Positions 32,701-44,318 of a stretch of DNA of 64,000 bases are shown here, in pieces. Under the pieces are notes generated by a model. That model did no database searches. It was not told the DNA's origin and saw nothing but the letters and a program-made list of their open reading frames with translations. Source of the DNA: Tricholoma matsutake (taxonomy: Eukaryota > Basidiomycota > Agaricomycetes > Agaricales > Tricholomataceae); the NCBI GenBank assembly GCA_026075535.2, contig AP026541.1, positions 8,804,001 to 8,868,000 of the forward strand, given 5' to 3'. Position numbers and translations under genes: made by a program. Every line of letters starts with the position of its first letter. The first letter of the stretch is position 1.

Positions 32701-33313
32701 CTTTTCAGTGTTTCCTGGATCAATAGTTATTGGCAAAGGACTTGGTGCGACACTGCGTGGCGTCAAAAACCAGTCATCATCATCGTTTTTAGGGACTTGG
32801 GCCAACTCGTTGACTAAAAGGTAGAGAATTATGCCAGGTGTACGGACACAGAGTAAAGGAGAATGACTCACGTCTCCAAGTGTCTACCATCTGAGTTGGA
32901 CCCCCTTGCTTTCCAAACTTGATAACGACGCCCTCAGGATATCGCAGCTTCATGGACAGGTTGCATATACGGGAAGGATAGAGTACTTTCTCGACCTTGG
33001 CACCCTTCAAAGCTAACCAAACATTGTCTTGGGCCTTGATTTGAAGGGTGTCGAAGAATTCGGCACATGCACCTGTAAACTCGACTTCGAAGTAATATTT
33101 CTGTGAAGGTATTTCAAGTATGGCTCGAAGCCTATTTTTTATTGGCCTCCACGCCATAAAAAAGCGTCCGGACAGATAGCCGGAATCGTCTGAGCCGTTG
33201 TGAAAGATGTCGATCGCATTCCGTTCAAGATCAGGGTGGAAAAGGTCAGAATCATGTTCTGGTGTATACTTGATTCGCTTGGGTGAAGGATGATCAGAAG
33301 AGGCGCGCTTCAT
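29798..33313 (-). CDS. POT1: Protection of telomeres protein 1 (POT1-like)
   Basis: This multi-exon gene reads from MKRASSDHPSPKRIKY at 33313 to WELEEY at 29798. Telomere end-binding proteins cap the single-stranded G-rich overhang through OB folds. The N-terminal part (33.3-32.2 kb) is a separate conserved module followed by a Pro/Ser/Lys-rich linker. The Telo_bind OB fold lies at about 32.0-31.4 kb (GEILILRNVKV, then YQITNFHSSLNGVGYHGQLQ). Two OB-like units follow, each with the motif LYVTDYT (VLSLYVTDYTASV near 31.35 kb and TYLYVTDYTSRA near 30.83 kb) and each ending in a similar IKN/IQN strand. The C-terminal region has Cys pairs (CTKC, CANC, CIDC) consistent with the zinc-containing third OB/HJR domain that in human POT1 binds TPP1. 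Exon bounds are approximate. Confidence 0.82.
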
Positions 33314-33361
33314 GGTTCGCGTTAGAAACCGATGCACGTGATAGCATATAGTGGGTTGTCG

Positions 33362-34915
33362 ATGTATCCTCCGCGCAGGCCCTGGTCTCCAGATCCTTAT
33401 GATCCCTTGCCTTCAATCACACATGTACACCACTCAAGACAAGACCCTTCCGACGTCTCTGTCGAAGCTCTCGACCTAGCTGCTGAGCCTGTCTCCCCTC
33501 TCCCCACCGTCCCCTCATCCTCTAGATATCATTCTCGCCGTCACTTCTCACTTCCCCCGCCATCTGATACCACTTTTGCTCGCCCTGTACAATCCGTCGA
33601 TTCAGAGATCGATATTTCTCGCTTTCCAGTCTGGTCCCGCGACTGGTATACATCTACTAAATCTATTCCTAGACTCAACTCCCCTCCTGATATCTACACT
33701 CCGCTCCCTGTTTCTCAATTCAATTTCTCTGCCAATCCATCGCCCTTTGACCTCGCATATAAACATAAGGAGGGTCCTTCTGTATATGAGCATCTTAGCT
33801 CGCCCTTTGCTCACGATGCCTCCCGGGACATCCTACCTTGGAGTAGCGATCCATCCAATAATGGCACCCCTCTCGACGCCTCAGTGAAGGAAGAACGTAT
33901 ACGCATGCTCGAACACGAGTTTGGTCCACAGAACAAATCGAAAAGCCATTCAAACATTCAGGACGGCCTTGACGAAAATGGGAATCCTGTAATCGGGTCT
34001 GTTGATGAGAAAGGCAAATTGGTAACGCAAGGCCCAAAGAAACGGATAGCGTTGAGAGTTTTACAGATTTTTCTAACACTGGCAGCTGGCGTGCCCTCAA
34101 TATACGCCGCCTTGGTGAGCCCATGTCAAGCTATCCAGGGAACTAGTCACTCACCCTACCTTCCAGGTAATCAAGCCTATAGGAACCCCTCCGCCATCAG
34201 GCAAGCCGCCTGCGTTTGTTTTGTACATCCTCTCCGTCATCACACTCCCTCTACTTCTCTATTGCTTTCTATTCAGACCTTGCTGTTGTCAAGGAAGACG
34301 CCGCAAAAGCTCCCTTGATGATCCACTTGGCGGTGGCATGATGGTATTACCTGTCCAAGCCATACCAGGGAAGAACAAACGCGAGAAGGGCAAGAGAGGA
34401 GGAAAGAAAGGAGCCAACGCAGAGCAGGACAATGTTCATGTCAACCTTATTGTTGATCCTCACATGTTTAGGAAGGACGACGACGACGACGAGAGCGACG
34501 ATGCAGAATGGAATGAAAGTACACCTGGCACCTATGACCGAGGACCTGGACGGAAGAAGCGCACGACACGACGACGGAGTGTGTTTGTTGGGCTGGCCAT
34601 GGAAGAGGATTGGAAACGAGCGCGAAGTTTCGCGAAGAAGTTGAGTGCGCTAGACGTAGCGGGCCTCACGCTGTGGGGTGCTGCATTTGTGTTTATATTG
34701 ATTGGAAAGAGATGCCCAGCTGGTAGTTTTGGAGGATGGTACGTTCTTATTTCGGTCTCCTTATCAGTTCTTTATGTCTTGTGATTTCAAGGTGCAATGC
34801 GTATAACGTATCATCGGCCGCGGCGTGTCTGCTGTCTGTTGCGTTTGGTGCAAGTACTTTTCTCGACGTCAAGGATTTGCATGATAGTAAGATGTCCCCG
34901 CGAACCAGAGTATAA
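33362..34915 (+). CDS. Four-TM protein of unknown function, divergent from POT1
   Basis: The exons 33362-34114, 34167-34738 and 34792-34915 close in phase to give 482 residues. The first 230 residues are hydrophilic, Pro/Ser-rich and probably cytosolic. Two membrane helices follow (LRVLQIFLTLAAGVPSIYAA and FVLYILSVITLPLLLYCFLF), ending at a Cys-rich patch RPCCCQGRRR that could be palmitoylated. A long charged loop with polyAsp (RKDDDDDESDD) comes next, then two more helices (AGLTLWGAAFVFILIGKRCP and a short C-terminal one). I do not recognise a domain. Its start codon lies 48 bp from that of POT1. Confidence 0.75.
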
Positions 34916-35068
34916 CCCCTATTCCCTGTGTACTATTATCGTGCATACCTTAAGGTAGCATTAACGCCATTGTCACGATTTACTTATTATGATCTCCCTG
35001 TTGTACGTAACGATCGATCAATTTATTCAAGTTCACTAATATCAACTCCGTCAAAAACAAAACCAAGG

Positions 35069-36304
35069 AATGGTGTGCACTAATCTTCTTCAAGGCATTA
35101 AAGTGTGGCAGGACCTTACTTGGCACAGTATGCAGATATCGAAGCCCTAGTGCTTTCAGGGGAACTTTTTAATGGCTCGTCGCGCTCCTCCTCACCAGCA
35201 CGATCTCATTCACCAGACGCTGGCTGGCACGATGACAAGATCAGCCCCGAGACCAAGAGAAGGATTGACCAGGGACACGACTACGATTCCGATGACCAAC
35301 GGCGGGATGCTCAGAAGGCAAAAGAAAGTCAAGCAGAGTCGATTGGCATGGGTCCAGGACGAACCGGTGTGAAAGGTGTCATTCGTGATCGGGACGAAGC
35401 TGAAGCGTTGGAGAGGGACCAACACTCTCGTGAGGTGGATGAGATGCAACGAAGGTTAGAGAAGAGTCATCTAGGAGGGAAAACATTTCTGGAGGAGGAG
35501 AGGGAAAAGGCAGCGCTAGGTTTTGACAATCTCGTGGATCCATTAGTGATGAAGGAATTGCAAGCTTCTGAGGAGCGACGGAAGGACCTTTTTGGGGGAA
35601 ACAAGGATAGAAGGTTCGGGCACCTTAGGGAGGTCGGGCTTAAAGGGTTTGTGGCTGCTGTCGAGGAGGAGAGAGCCATCTGGGTTGTGGTACATATATA
35701 TGAACCCGTAAATTTCATTCCTGACGTTATTCTGCTCCTTGGCTCACTCGTTGATCTTGTATCTAGTCTCTCGAACGATGTTATGCTTTAGACGATACAC
35801 TGTCTCATCTGGCTCGCCTTTACCCTGATACAAAGTTCCTGCGGGCGCGAGCAGCCGCACTCGGTTTTGTATCTACAACCTCTTTAACGCAAGTACGAAA
35901 CTCCCGCATACAACGACCACCACGTTTGAGCTTACACGATCGTGATGATGACGATCCGTACGACGACGACGAGGATTCTGAAGAAAATACAGGTAAGATC
36001 ATCGAGGACGAGGATGGAGTTGACCTCGATATGTTACCGACGATGCTGGTATACCGGGGCGGTGAACTTGTGCACAACTGGGTCAGGGTGGACTGGGAGG
36101 CGGGTGATGCTGGGTTGGAGGAGCTGCTAGATCGGTTAGTCCTCGTCCTGCTCCATCATTTCATGCGATCATTCGTTTTGTCATAGACACCACATACTCC
36201 CTCGTTCTCAGCCAGGGCTATCCTCAAACCTCGGCTTGCCCAGCGACGAGGACGATTTTGATATAATATGGAGCGACGACGACGAGGACTACGATAATAA
36301 ATAG
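35069..36304 (+). CDS. Phosducin-like protein
   Basis: Phosducin-like proteins are thioredoxin-fold cochaperones that help the CCT chaperonin fold G-protein beta subunits. Exons are 35069-35071 (the ATG only), 35129-35707, 35767-36134 and 36187-36304, giving 355 residues. The N-terminal helix region contains the family signature TGVKGVIRDRDEAEALE. The thioredoxin-like domain runs from IWVVVHIYEP through DTLSHLARLYPDTKFLRARA to MLPTMLVYRGGELVHNWVRV, interrupted by an acidic insertion (HDRDDDDPYDDDEDSEE). The tail is acidic. The start is inferred: the first in-frame Met after 35105 is far inside. A 57 nt intron with an ACTAAT branch site directly after ATG at 35069 gives the sensible N-terminus MYADIEALVLSG. 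Confidence 0.85.
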
Positions 36305-36324
36305 TCTTTCTCGGTGCGGATTCG

Positions 36325-38057
36325 TCAGATTCCCCGCTTATAGAATCGTAGATCTATGGACACATTACGAGCATCAGGGAAAGAGCTCATACTTACTATA
36401 ACAACCGTCCTCCACTTCGACAAACCGGGCGTGCACGTTGAGATACGCCTTCCGCAATGTTCCCTAGCAGTGCATTGACAAGGCACAACAACTGAACGCA
36501 GTTGTGCAAGCGGACAACTCACATCTCCAAGCCCTCGAGAAAAAAAATCGTCGTCAGAACCGATTCGAAAGGAAATCGAAGCAAAGACACGGTCTTCAGG
36601 TGAGCCGCGATGCTGCCAAGGGACTTGCCGCACTTACTAAGGCCTGGTTCTCGTGATGATAGACATCCCAAACGTTAACCTTAATGCCCTTCTTCGGCAT
36701 AAAATGCCAGTCGCACAAATTCAAAGCAGCCCTACATTATTGACGTAGGATTCCCTGACGATTCACTGCAATCATGTCCCTGCTTGCTTCCTGGGCCAGT
36801 GCGGTTCCAGACGGCGTTTGAATAATATTACAATCGAAAAGTATACGAAACTGCAGTGTTCTAGTGTTCTACTTCCGAACAATGACGTTCCATCTCTGGA
36901 GATACCCAGCCGAGAGCAGCCCTGCTTCCCAAGCGATCATAAGTCTGTGCTCTCGCCAGCCTTCTATGCCCCATTTTCTGATCAGGCCTGACCTCAGCGC
37001 TCGATCTGTCACAAGCAACCGCTCTGAGATTTGCAATGCTGTAACATGTTCTGCAGTGACATTGGTGATCCGTTCTATGATTATAGTCGGTGAACCGGAC
37101 GATAAAATATCAGTAATGTGATGCAACGAGGTGAGTAGAGGAGTTGAAGTTCGACAAGGGGTTTGAATGTACTTTCGAGGCATGAAAGGGAGGCAGCAAA
37201 AAATGAACAGGTCGCTGAGGAAGGCAATGTTTGGTGCTATAGTGGTGAACTCCAATACAGCAGAAGATCCGAGCTGCAAGCAGGACTGAATGGTGCGTAT
37301 AGATGACTCCAGGTGAGGGTACGAGAGGAAATCGAGACAAGTGATGGTCTGAGCGCTTTCAAATGAGTTATGGCCAACTCCTTGATCAAAGTCGTCTTTA
37401 CACGCGATTTTTTCATGGGGTCTTGTCTTTGGATTCCCTTGAGGGGGATTAACTCCACATGAAGATAGGCTGATTGAGCAATATCGAATCTTTACCTGCT
37501 GCAGTTAAGCTATAGGGTGAAGATATATGAAAAGTCGTCGATGATAGCGGAAAGACATACTTTCTAGTATACCCAGAGATTTGCGATACCAAAATCCACT
37601 GTAAAACTGAAGTCCAGAGCAAGAAATCCACATCAAGAGAAACAAGCCATCCGTAAGCTCGAAGTTGGCGACGGAAAAGGTGCGGCAAGTCATTGATGTC
37701 CTTGAGCTCGACAGTACCAGCGCTAACATTGCGCAGGAAATCAGACACGTGAACTCTGACAGTCATTGAGTGTGAGGATGTCGAGTGCTTGAAAAGAACG
37801 TTGTAATCCGTCGGCCATGCCACACAAGTAGGAGTCATGATGGTCAATAGTGCTTCAAGAGATGTGGAAGGTTCTGCAACGAGTTGCCTTGTGCGAAAAC
37901 AAAAAAGCGTGAACAAGAGGGTCAGGGCAAGAATCGAAAGCATGAGCACGAGAGCCGCATTTCTTTGGATGCCTAGAGGAATCGGAATAAGATTAAAATC
38001 AATGAAACGTTTAAGATATAGTGAAATCGTATGAGCCTCGTGAAAGTTGAACTTCAT
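36325..38057 (-). CDS. Unrecognised minus-strand locus with N-terminal membrane segment
   Basis: A frame from 38057 begins MKFNFHEAHTISLYLKRF and has one hydrophobic helix (AALVLMLSILALTLLFTLFC), then about 100 residues without a recognised domain, up to about 37560. Further downstream on the same strand there are several protein-like but discontinuous frames. Examples are 37.4-37.2 kb (CLDFLSYPHLESSIRTIQ), 36.87 kb (FRILFDCNIIQTPSG), 36.7 kb (VNVWDVYHHENQAL) and 36.55-36.4 kb (DRVFASISFRIGSDDDFF). I could not join them with convincing splice sites. This may be one multi-exon gene, a frameshifted pseudogene or two genes. Outer bounds are provisional. Confidence 0.35.
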
Positions 38058-38457
38058 AATGTTCCAGGAGAGTCAGAGCAACACGTGATCCGATCGCGCG
38101 CGTCGCAAACTGCACGAGAGCGCTTTGGCACTGAGGTTCTTCGCGCCGCTCTGGCTCATGTCTCGTAGTTCTTACTCGCTTTGGAGCTACCTCCTCATCG
38201 GGGTCCGTGCGAGAGAGCTTGAGCGACCAAACATCGGTGTTTGTCAAGACATTCAGTCTCATACACTTCTCATACATCATATCTCACTTATATAAGTGAA
38301 CGACTGTCTTCACTCTGTACTACAAGACGCGATAGAACCATTACAAAGTCACGTTGGCCTGGCATGTGACATCTTCTATAAAAAACAGGGGTGATTGGGC
38401 GCCTCTTCTTCGTCCATCTATCGATATTCTACTGGTACCGCTAGTAGAGGTTGTACA
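38058..38457. other. Intergenic region between the unrecognised locus and RdRP
   Basis: This 400 bp region separates two divergent starts. A CACGTG element occurs at 38081 and a TATATAAG stretch near 38288-38295 that could be the RdRP TATA box. Nothing else was recognised. Confidence 0.5.
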
Positions 38458-41400
38458 ATGGATCTGGCCATCAGATATCTTCCTAGTAGTGTCAACGAGT
38501 GGGATGTCACTCGCGTCATCGCCCAAGTTGTGCATTCAGACGAGTTCACACCTCGACGTCAAAATCCTCATGCAGTCGATCGACCAATAAATTTTCGTGT
38601 CAAACTCAACCCTAGCAAAGCAGGGGGTGTCGGTAATGATGGATCGGGAACGCTTACATTGCCTACACCCGAGGCTGGCAATAGATTCCTCAGATGGGTC
38701 GATGACCGTCCTATCAGAATTGAAGGGAAGAAGGTCAAGTTTCGCCGATCTGGCCATCCCATGGCACACTTAGCGGCCACTTTGGATAAGACTCCATATG
38801 TGGATCCAGATCTGGAAGAAGAGCACCAGAAGAAAGTATGGGAGTTACAGGATCCCCTACGTGTCGATGCGGTCCAGTTCGGTTTCTTTTACAGACCCAA
38901 GTATCCATCGAACGACCGACTGCCGCTCAGCCCACGTGCATTCTCCATCGAATGGGAACATGACTGCGTGACTGAGAGCAGCGGCTGGTTGGCTTTCGAG
39001 TACGATCATAAAGTCATTCGACTGAAGGTTTTCTCTATTTGTGTTGTTCTCAAATTGTAGCTGACGAATGCTTCAGTTGGGAAATCCAATAGCAGAGAAA
39101 CTTGGGTCCAGCATTGCCATAAGCTTTAGAAGCATTCAGAAAATCGGTGTTGGATATGATGTCAAGCCATGTACGCTTCTGTTCCGTCTTTCTAGGTCTA
39201 CAGTTTATGCCAGTTTAGATATTTGCTTCGACACTTTAACGCCTCCAGTCCTGGAACAAATCCAATTTCATCGGTCATTGACCGGTTCCTGGGAAACAGA
39301 CAATAGTAAATTCAAGCACAGGCTGGGATCCCTCCACCCTGGCCACCAAGTTGTTGCGCCTTATGCATCAAACCTCAGAGTCATCCTCTACAATGACACT
39401 AACATTGACATGATAGACAAGTTCGTCAAGATGTGCAGAATAGCACTTGGAACTGAAAATATGATCCTTCGATGCGCCGGGCTTAATCAAATAGAAGCAT
39501 CCAAGCGCGAGTTCTTCACTGCCAAACAGCTTTATCACCTCATGTGTGTCTTTCGTGTCTTGCCGTGGCCCGTCGCTTTTCAGTTGGAATCGCTGTTGCA
39601 TAATGGTCTTCTGCATACCAAGGAGGTTAAGGACCTAATTCAACCTGTGCGTACGCTCTGTGGCGTACACAGGGGTGTTTACGTTGGCGATCTTTTGCGG
39701 CGTTTCAATGAAGCACTTCAAGCTCGCTCCGTTCGCGAGTCTCCCGCCAACTGTTTTCAGCGCGTTTGTCGAGATTTTGACTTTGTAGAACCCAACCTGT
39801 CTCCAGGTTATTTTCGCTGTTGCCATGTGACCTTCACCCCTACCCGTATGATTTTGGAAGGTCCATATGCAACACAGTCTAATCGTGTCCTCCGCAAATA
39901 TCGCGATTATGAGGACCATTTCCTCCGCGTCGACTTTCGTGACGAGGATAGATTACAATATCGTTGGGAGCGTGAGGTTGATGGGACATCGTTCCTCAAA
40001 CAACGCGTCGGTGGCATACTCAAAGAAGGCTTTGAGCTCGCTGGACGCAGGTTTGAATTTCTCGCCTACTCTTCATCTGCACTGCGTGAGCATGCAGTAT
40101 GGTTTATGAATCCAATTGAGCTTTCAGAGGGAAATGTAGTGACAGCAGAAGATATCAGAAGCTCTCAAGGTGACTTCGATGACACGCCACTGAAGAAATG
40201 TCCTTCGAAGTATGCTGCCCGATTGGCTCAGGCATTCACCGCCACTGATCCATCTGTTGAAATTCGCCGCGACCAATGGGAGATAGTTGATGACCTGGGC
40301 ACTTTATTCACCGATGATTTATTCACCGATGGCGTTGGCACAATCTCAAAAGAGCTTGGGAACAGGATTTGGGACGCGCTGTGCAAGGCACGTCGTGATA
40401 AAGGAAAAAATGCTACTCAGCCATCTGCTGTGAGTAAAGAATATCATTCTTGTAAATGTTGTGTATCTTATCTTACTTTCTGACCGACTTGCAGTATCAA
40501 ATTCGATTTTTAGGTTTCAAAGGTGTAGTTGCCGTCGACGAGCAATTGGATGGCAATCCCAATGGGATTCTGATGCGATTGAGGCCATCTATGAAGAAGT
40601 TCGAAAACAGTCAAGCAATTTTTGCTCCTATAGAGATAGCGCAATCTTTCGAACACCCAAACACCTGCTATCTTAACAGGTATGAGTTGCTAATCACATG
40701 TCTTGTGAACAGTGATTTACCAAGTGTTGCAGGCCACTTGTCATGATTTTAGAAGATCTAGGTGTAAGAATGGAGGCATTTATAGAGCTTCAGGAGCAGG
40801 CGGTAGCTGAGGCGCTAACAATTGACGACTCCAACACGCAATTCCGCAACATTCTCGACAGCCATGGTCTTGGTAGGCCTTACCGCCTTTCGCACACTTT
40901 GAAACGGATAGAAGAGCTTGGACTTGAATTAAACACAAATCACCGTGCCCCCGGTTTCGATACTCCATTTTTACGGCAAGTCCGACAAGTTTCGAGGAAT
41001 GACGTGTTGCGCGATATCAAACACAGTGCTCGAATTCCTATTCCAGACAGCTATTTGCTTGTCGGTGTCGCTGATGAAGGTCCCGCATACGAAAATGCTG
41101 GACATACAAATGTATACAAGCTGAAGGAAGGCAATATCTTTGGTGTGTTTGGATGGAACGATGCTCTACTGTCGGTAATAACTAATTTTATTCAGCTTGC
41201 ATTCAAAAATCCAAGGATTCGGAACCTGTCTGGTTAGAAGGTGCATGTTCAATTTCAAGGAGCCCTGTGGCTCATCCAGGCGATGGTGAAATCGACTGTA
41301 TAGCTCTGCCAAGGCTATGGATTGCTGATTATTCACATGCAGTCCAACGTGTATTTGCGATCGGGAAACCACCTGAGGGAAAGCTATGTCTCTTCGCTCA

Positions 41401-42756
41401 TATGAAGAATGTTGTAGTACTTCCATCAGTTGGCAAGTGACACTACTCAGGATATCAGCGGGATATATAAGTACTAATGACATGGTCATTTAGGAAAGCG
41501 ATCATTAGCTTCTTGCCTCGGTGGAGGTGACCTGGATGGGTAATCACTGGCTACATCCCTGCAAAGCCATACCCTGTTTCTGACTTTCCAATAGTGACCT
41601 GTTCGCTATCATCCAGCATAAACCATTGTTGCCTTCCAAAATCGAAAAGCCCGATGATTACCTCCCTGGCAATACTCTCGAGCTTGATAGGGAGAGCACG
41701 GTTAACGATATATGTGATTTTATTGTGGAATACATCCACTCTGATGTTTTGGTACGTATGTCACACCATCATAAACTACAAGCACTGAGGACGTTTCAAA
41801 CAGGGACTTTTATCAGATAGGCTGCTTATCATTGGGGGTACGAACGCAAGTCCCAAACCTCCTCGCACTAATTCTTATCTTGCTGTCAACAGACCAATCA
41901 AAGGTAAGATGGCGACGACGGTCAAGTTCCTGTTGCCAATTACAAGTTATTTCTAGGAAGGAATGCTCGACGAAGATTGCAGAAGTCTGGCGAAGTTATG
42001 CTCACAGGTCAGCATCAACATAAAATGCCTGACTGCAGACACTTGAGTGGCTTGTAGGCCGTTGATTATCCCAAGAAAGGAATACCAGTCGACATCAGCG
42101 AAGACAAACTTCCGAAAACCCTTATTCGGTGTAAACCAGACTGGCATGCTGCTGAGGTAGTTGCTCCTCGTCGAACAGACTATTACGAGTCAATTCGAGC
42201 GCTTGGGGTAATGTACCGCTCGATAAAACTGGACGAACCCCAGCCAAACCTCGCATCCGGTGGTGGTCCCCAGCAGCCTCTGACAGACCCCATTTCTGTG
42301 AGCTTGTCAAATCGTATTCTACCCTATCTCCAACCCGACATCGAGCCTGACGCCGAAAAACTACACGAACTTGTGAAAATGTTTGGAAGATACGTCGACG
42401 AGCTGCGATACATCTGCGCCACACATACCATCTCGGACACGCCTGGAGTTCGGCTGCTTGAGGCGGAGGTCGTTGCGGGCACTATCCTCGCCAAGTGCTC
42501 ACAGAAGCGGTGGAGGAAAGACCGTACATATCGAATGCGGCTCCATGCTACGACCTTGGTGCGGGATGTTCAGCAGGAGCTGGCCCCAGACTTGGAGGAA
42601 GCACCTCGGGACCAGCTGATTGTTAGCCTGATGAATGCTTGGTATGCTTGGGGTTACAGTCTGCGCCGGGGTAACGATTTTGGCGCGAATAGCTTCGGTC
42701 TGATCACGCTTGATACCATCTTTGACTGCTTGGAGAAATTAAGTACACCAGTTTGA
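38458..42756 (+). CDS. RNA-dependent RNA polymerase (eukaryotic RdRP, QDE-1/RDR family)
   Basis: This enzyme makes dsRNA from aberrant or single-stranded RNA to feed Dicer in RNA silencing. The start MDLAIRYLPSSVNEWDV at 38458 opens exon 1 (to 39027). A 49 nt intron leads to the long exon 39077-40434, followed by a string of smaller exons. The N-terminal domain has IQKIGVGYD. The catalytic region shows FRCCHVTFTPTRMILEGP, RFLGFKGVVAVDEQLDG, the RSPVAHPGDVQRV motif and the metal-binding SCLGGGDLDGDLFAII, where the last Gly-Asp is split by an intron at 41540-41594. Then GLLSDRLLII leads to the C-terminal CSQAVDYPKKGIPVDI block. Every splice join I checked keeps the frame and family motifs, so the gene looks intact. 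Confidence 0.93.
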
Positions 42757-42926
42757 GTTGTTGTATTGAAATGATCACGAAGTTGTCACTTGTCTATGTC
42801 CGATCACGTCTATGTATATGAACCCTTTACACATTATGCACCCTGCAGCAGCTGAGACCGCAATAATCCGGCGGGTAGGCTTCAATTTTGTCTTTACCCT
42901 GCCCCCCTTCGTACCACCGTTCACAC

Positions 42927-44242
42927 ATGCATACATGCAAGGGCCTCGACGCCTTCATCGAGAACACACTGGGTCTGACGAAGCTCCCGACCCACCTATC
43001 GACTCTTGGTATAACATTCGTTTTCTTCACTGTCGTGCACCAGGTATTGGCGCCGCTAGCTAGTGAAAAGTGGTTTCCTGTCGCATATGGGAGCAAGGGC
43101 AAGAGGGCTAAGAATAACTGGTAGGCTTTACTCTCAGGTATATGTTACATTTATGCTAATGGCAATGTAGGTCGATGCACGTTGTCTCGCAGGTCCATAC
43201 AGCCATTATCGTGCCGATGTCACTGTGGTCGTTAGCCAGAGAGGCGGAGGACCGGGCCAGGGACAAGGCATTTGGATGGGACGATGATATGGGGTTTGTA
43301 CTTGCGGTTGCGTGTGGGTAGGTCATATGCTGTATTCCGCATTTCGCATTTTGGGTTGACATTGTTGGATATACTAGGTACTTTCTGTGGGACACGATAG
43401 ATGCGGTTGTCAATTTTGTTGATTTAGGTTTCGTCGTCCATGGTGCGCTGGTTACGTGTTATTGAACTTGCTGAATGGCTGAATATTAATGCAGGTACTG
43501 CATGTCTGTTCATTTATCTCATGTCATTTGTATGTGTCTACTCTGCTCTTGACTTCTCATCTCACGCTATTGCAGACCCCATTCATGGCATACTACGGTA
43601 TCCGATGTCTTCTGTGGGAAATGTGGGTGTGTTCTCAATGTACCCTGAAATGGTGGTGCTGACATGCGCTGTACACGTAACAGAAGTACCGTTTTACTGA
43701 ACAATCACTGGTGTGTTCGGATCGTTTGTGACAGAGTTGAAATGACACAATATTATTTGTCATTCACGCGTAGGTTTTTGGACAAGACTGGACGTACTGG
43801 CAGCACAACTCAGCTCCTTAACGGCGTGTTTCTCATCTCGGCATTTTTTGGTGTAAGGATTGTGTACGGTGGCATACTGGTGTGTCATGTCTCTGTCGGA
43901 TCTTGTGATCTTCCTGGTACATTTCGCAGTCCTATGACTTTCTGCGCACCCTTGGGCAGGTGAGGGATCAAGTTCCGGTGGCGTACGTTCTTGTCTACGG
44001 ATTGGGGAACATAGTCTTGCAAGGGCTTAATTGGTTTTGGTTCGTCAAGTGTCTGGGAAGCTTACGTTCTTCCTCACGTTCAGGGCTACAGGTTCTACAA
44101 GATGATCGATGCACTGAGGAGACGGTTCTCTGTCAATAACAAGGAACATGCCAAGTTGGTTGATAGACTGCCTGGGGACGACATTGATACGAATGGAAAA
44201 GTGACTAATGGGAACGCAAACGCTTATGGCACTAGCTCTTGA
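42927..44242 (+). CDS. TLC-domain membrane protein
   Basis: This is a multi-exon gene of roughly 300 residues. The first exon gives a short N-terminus and a helix (LGITFVFFTVVHQVLAPLA), ending KGKRAKNNW. It is followed by SMHVVSQVHTAIIVPMSLWS, a helix ending GYFLWDTIDAVVNFVD, and FLDKTGRTGSTTQLLNGVFL. This spacing matches the TRAM-LAG1-CLN8 domain of TMEM56/TLCD-type proteins in the ER or secretory membranes, which act in lipid handling. The ceramide-synthase Lag1 His-His motif is not evident, so I do not call it a ceramide synthase. The C-terminus (FYKMIDALRRRF onward) is hydrophilic. Internal exon bounds are approximate. Confidence 0.75.
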
Positions 44243-44318
44243 TTAACGACCAGGATGAAGTTTATATGATCTACGCATTATTGATGTAGTACGTTTTGAT
44301 GTCGAGCTGTAATTTTAT

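Noticed and set aside
42927..44242. Ceramide synthase (Lag1) for the TLC-domain gene
   Set aside because: The Lag1 double-His catalytic motif was not seen, and the protein is shorter and closer in layout to TMEM56/TLCD-type TLC proteins.
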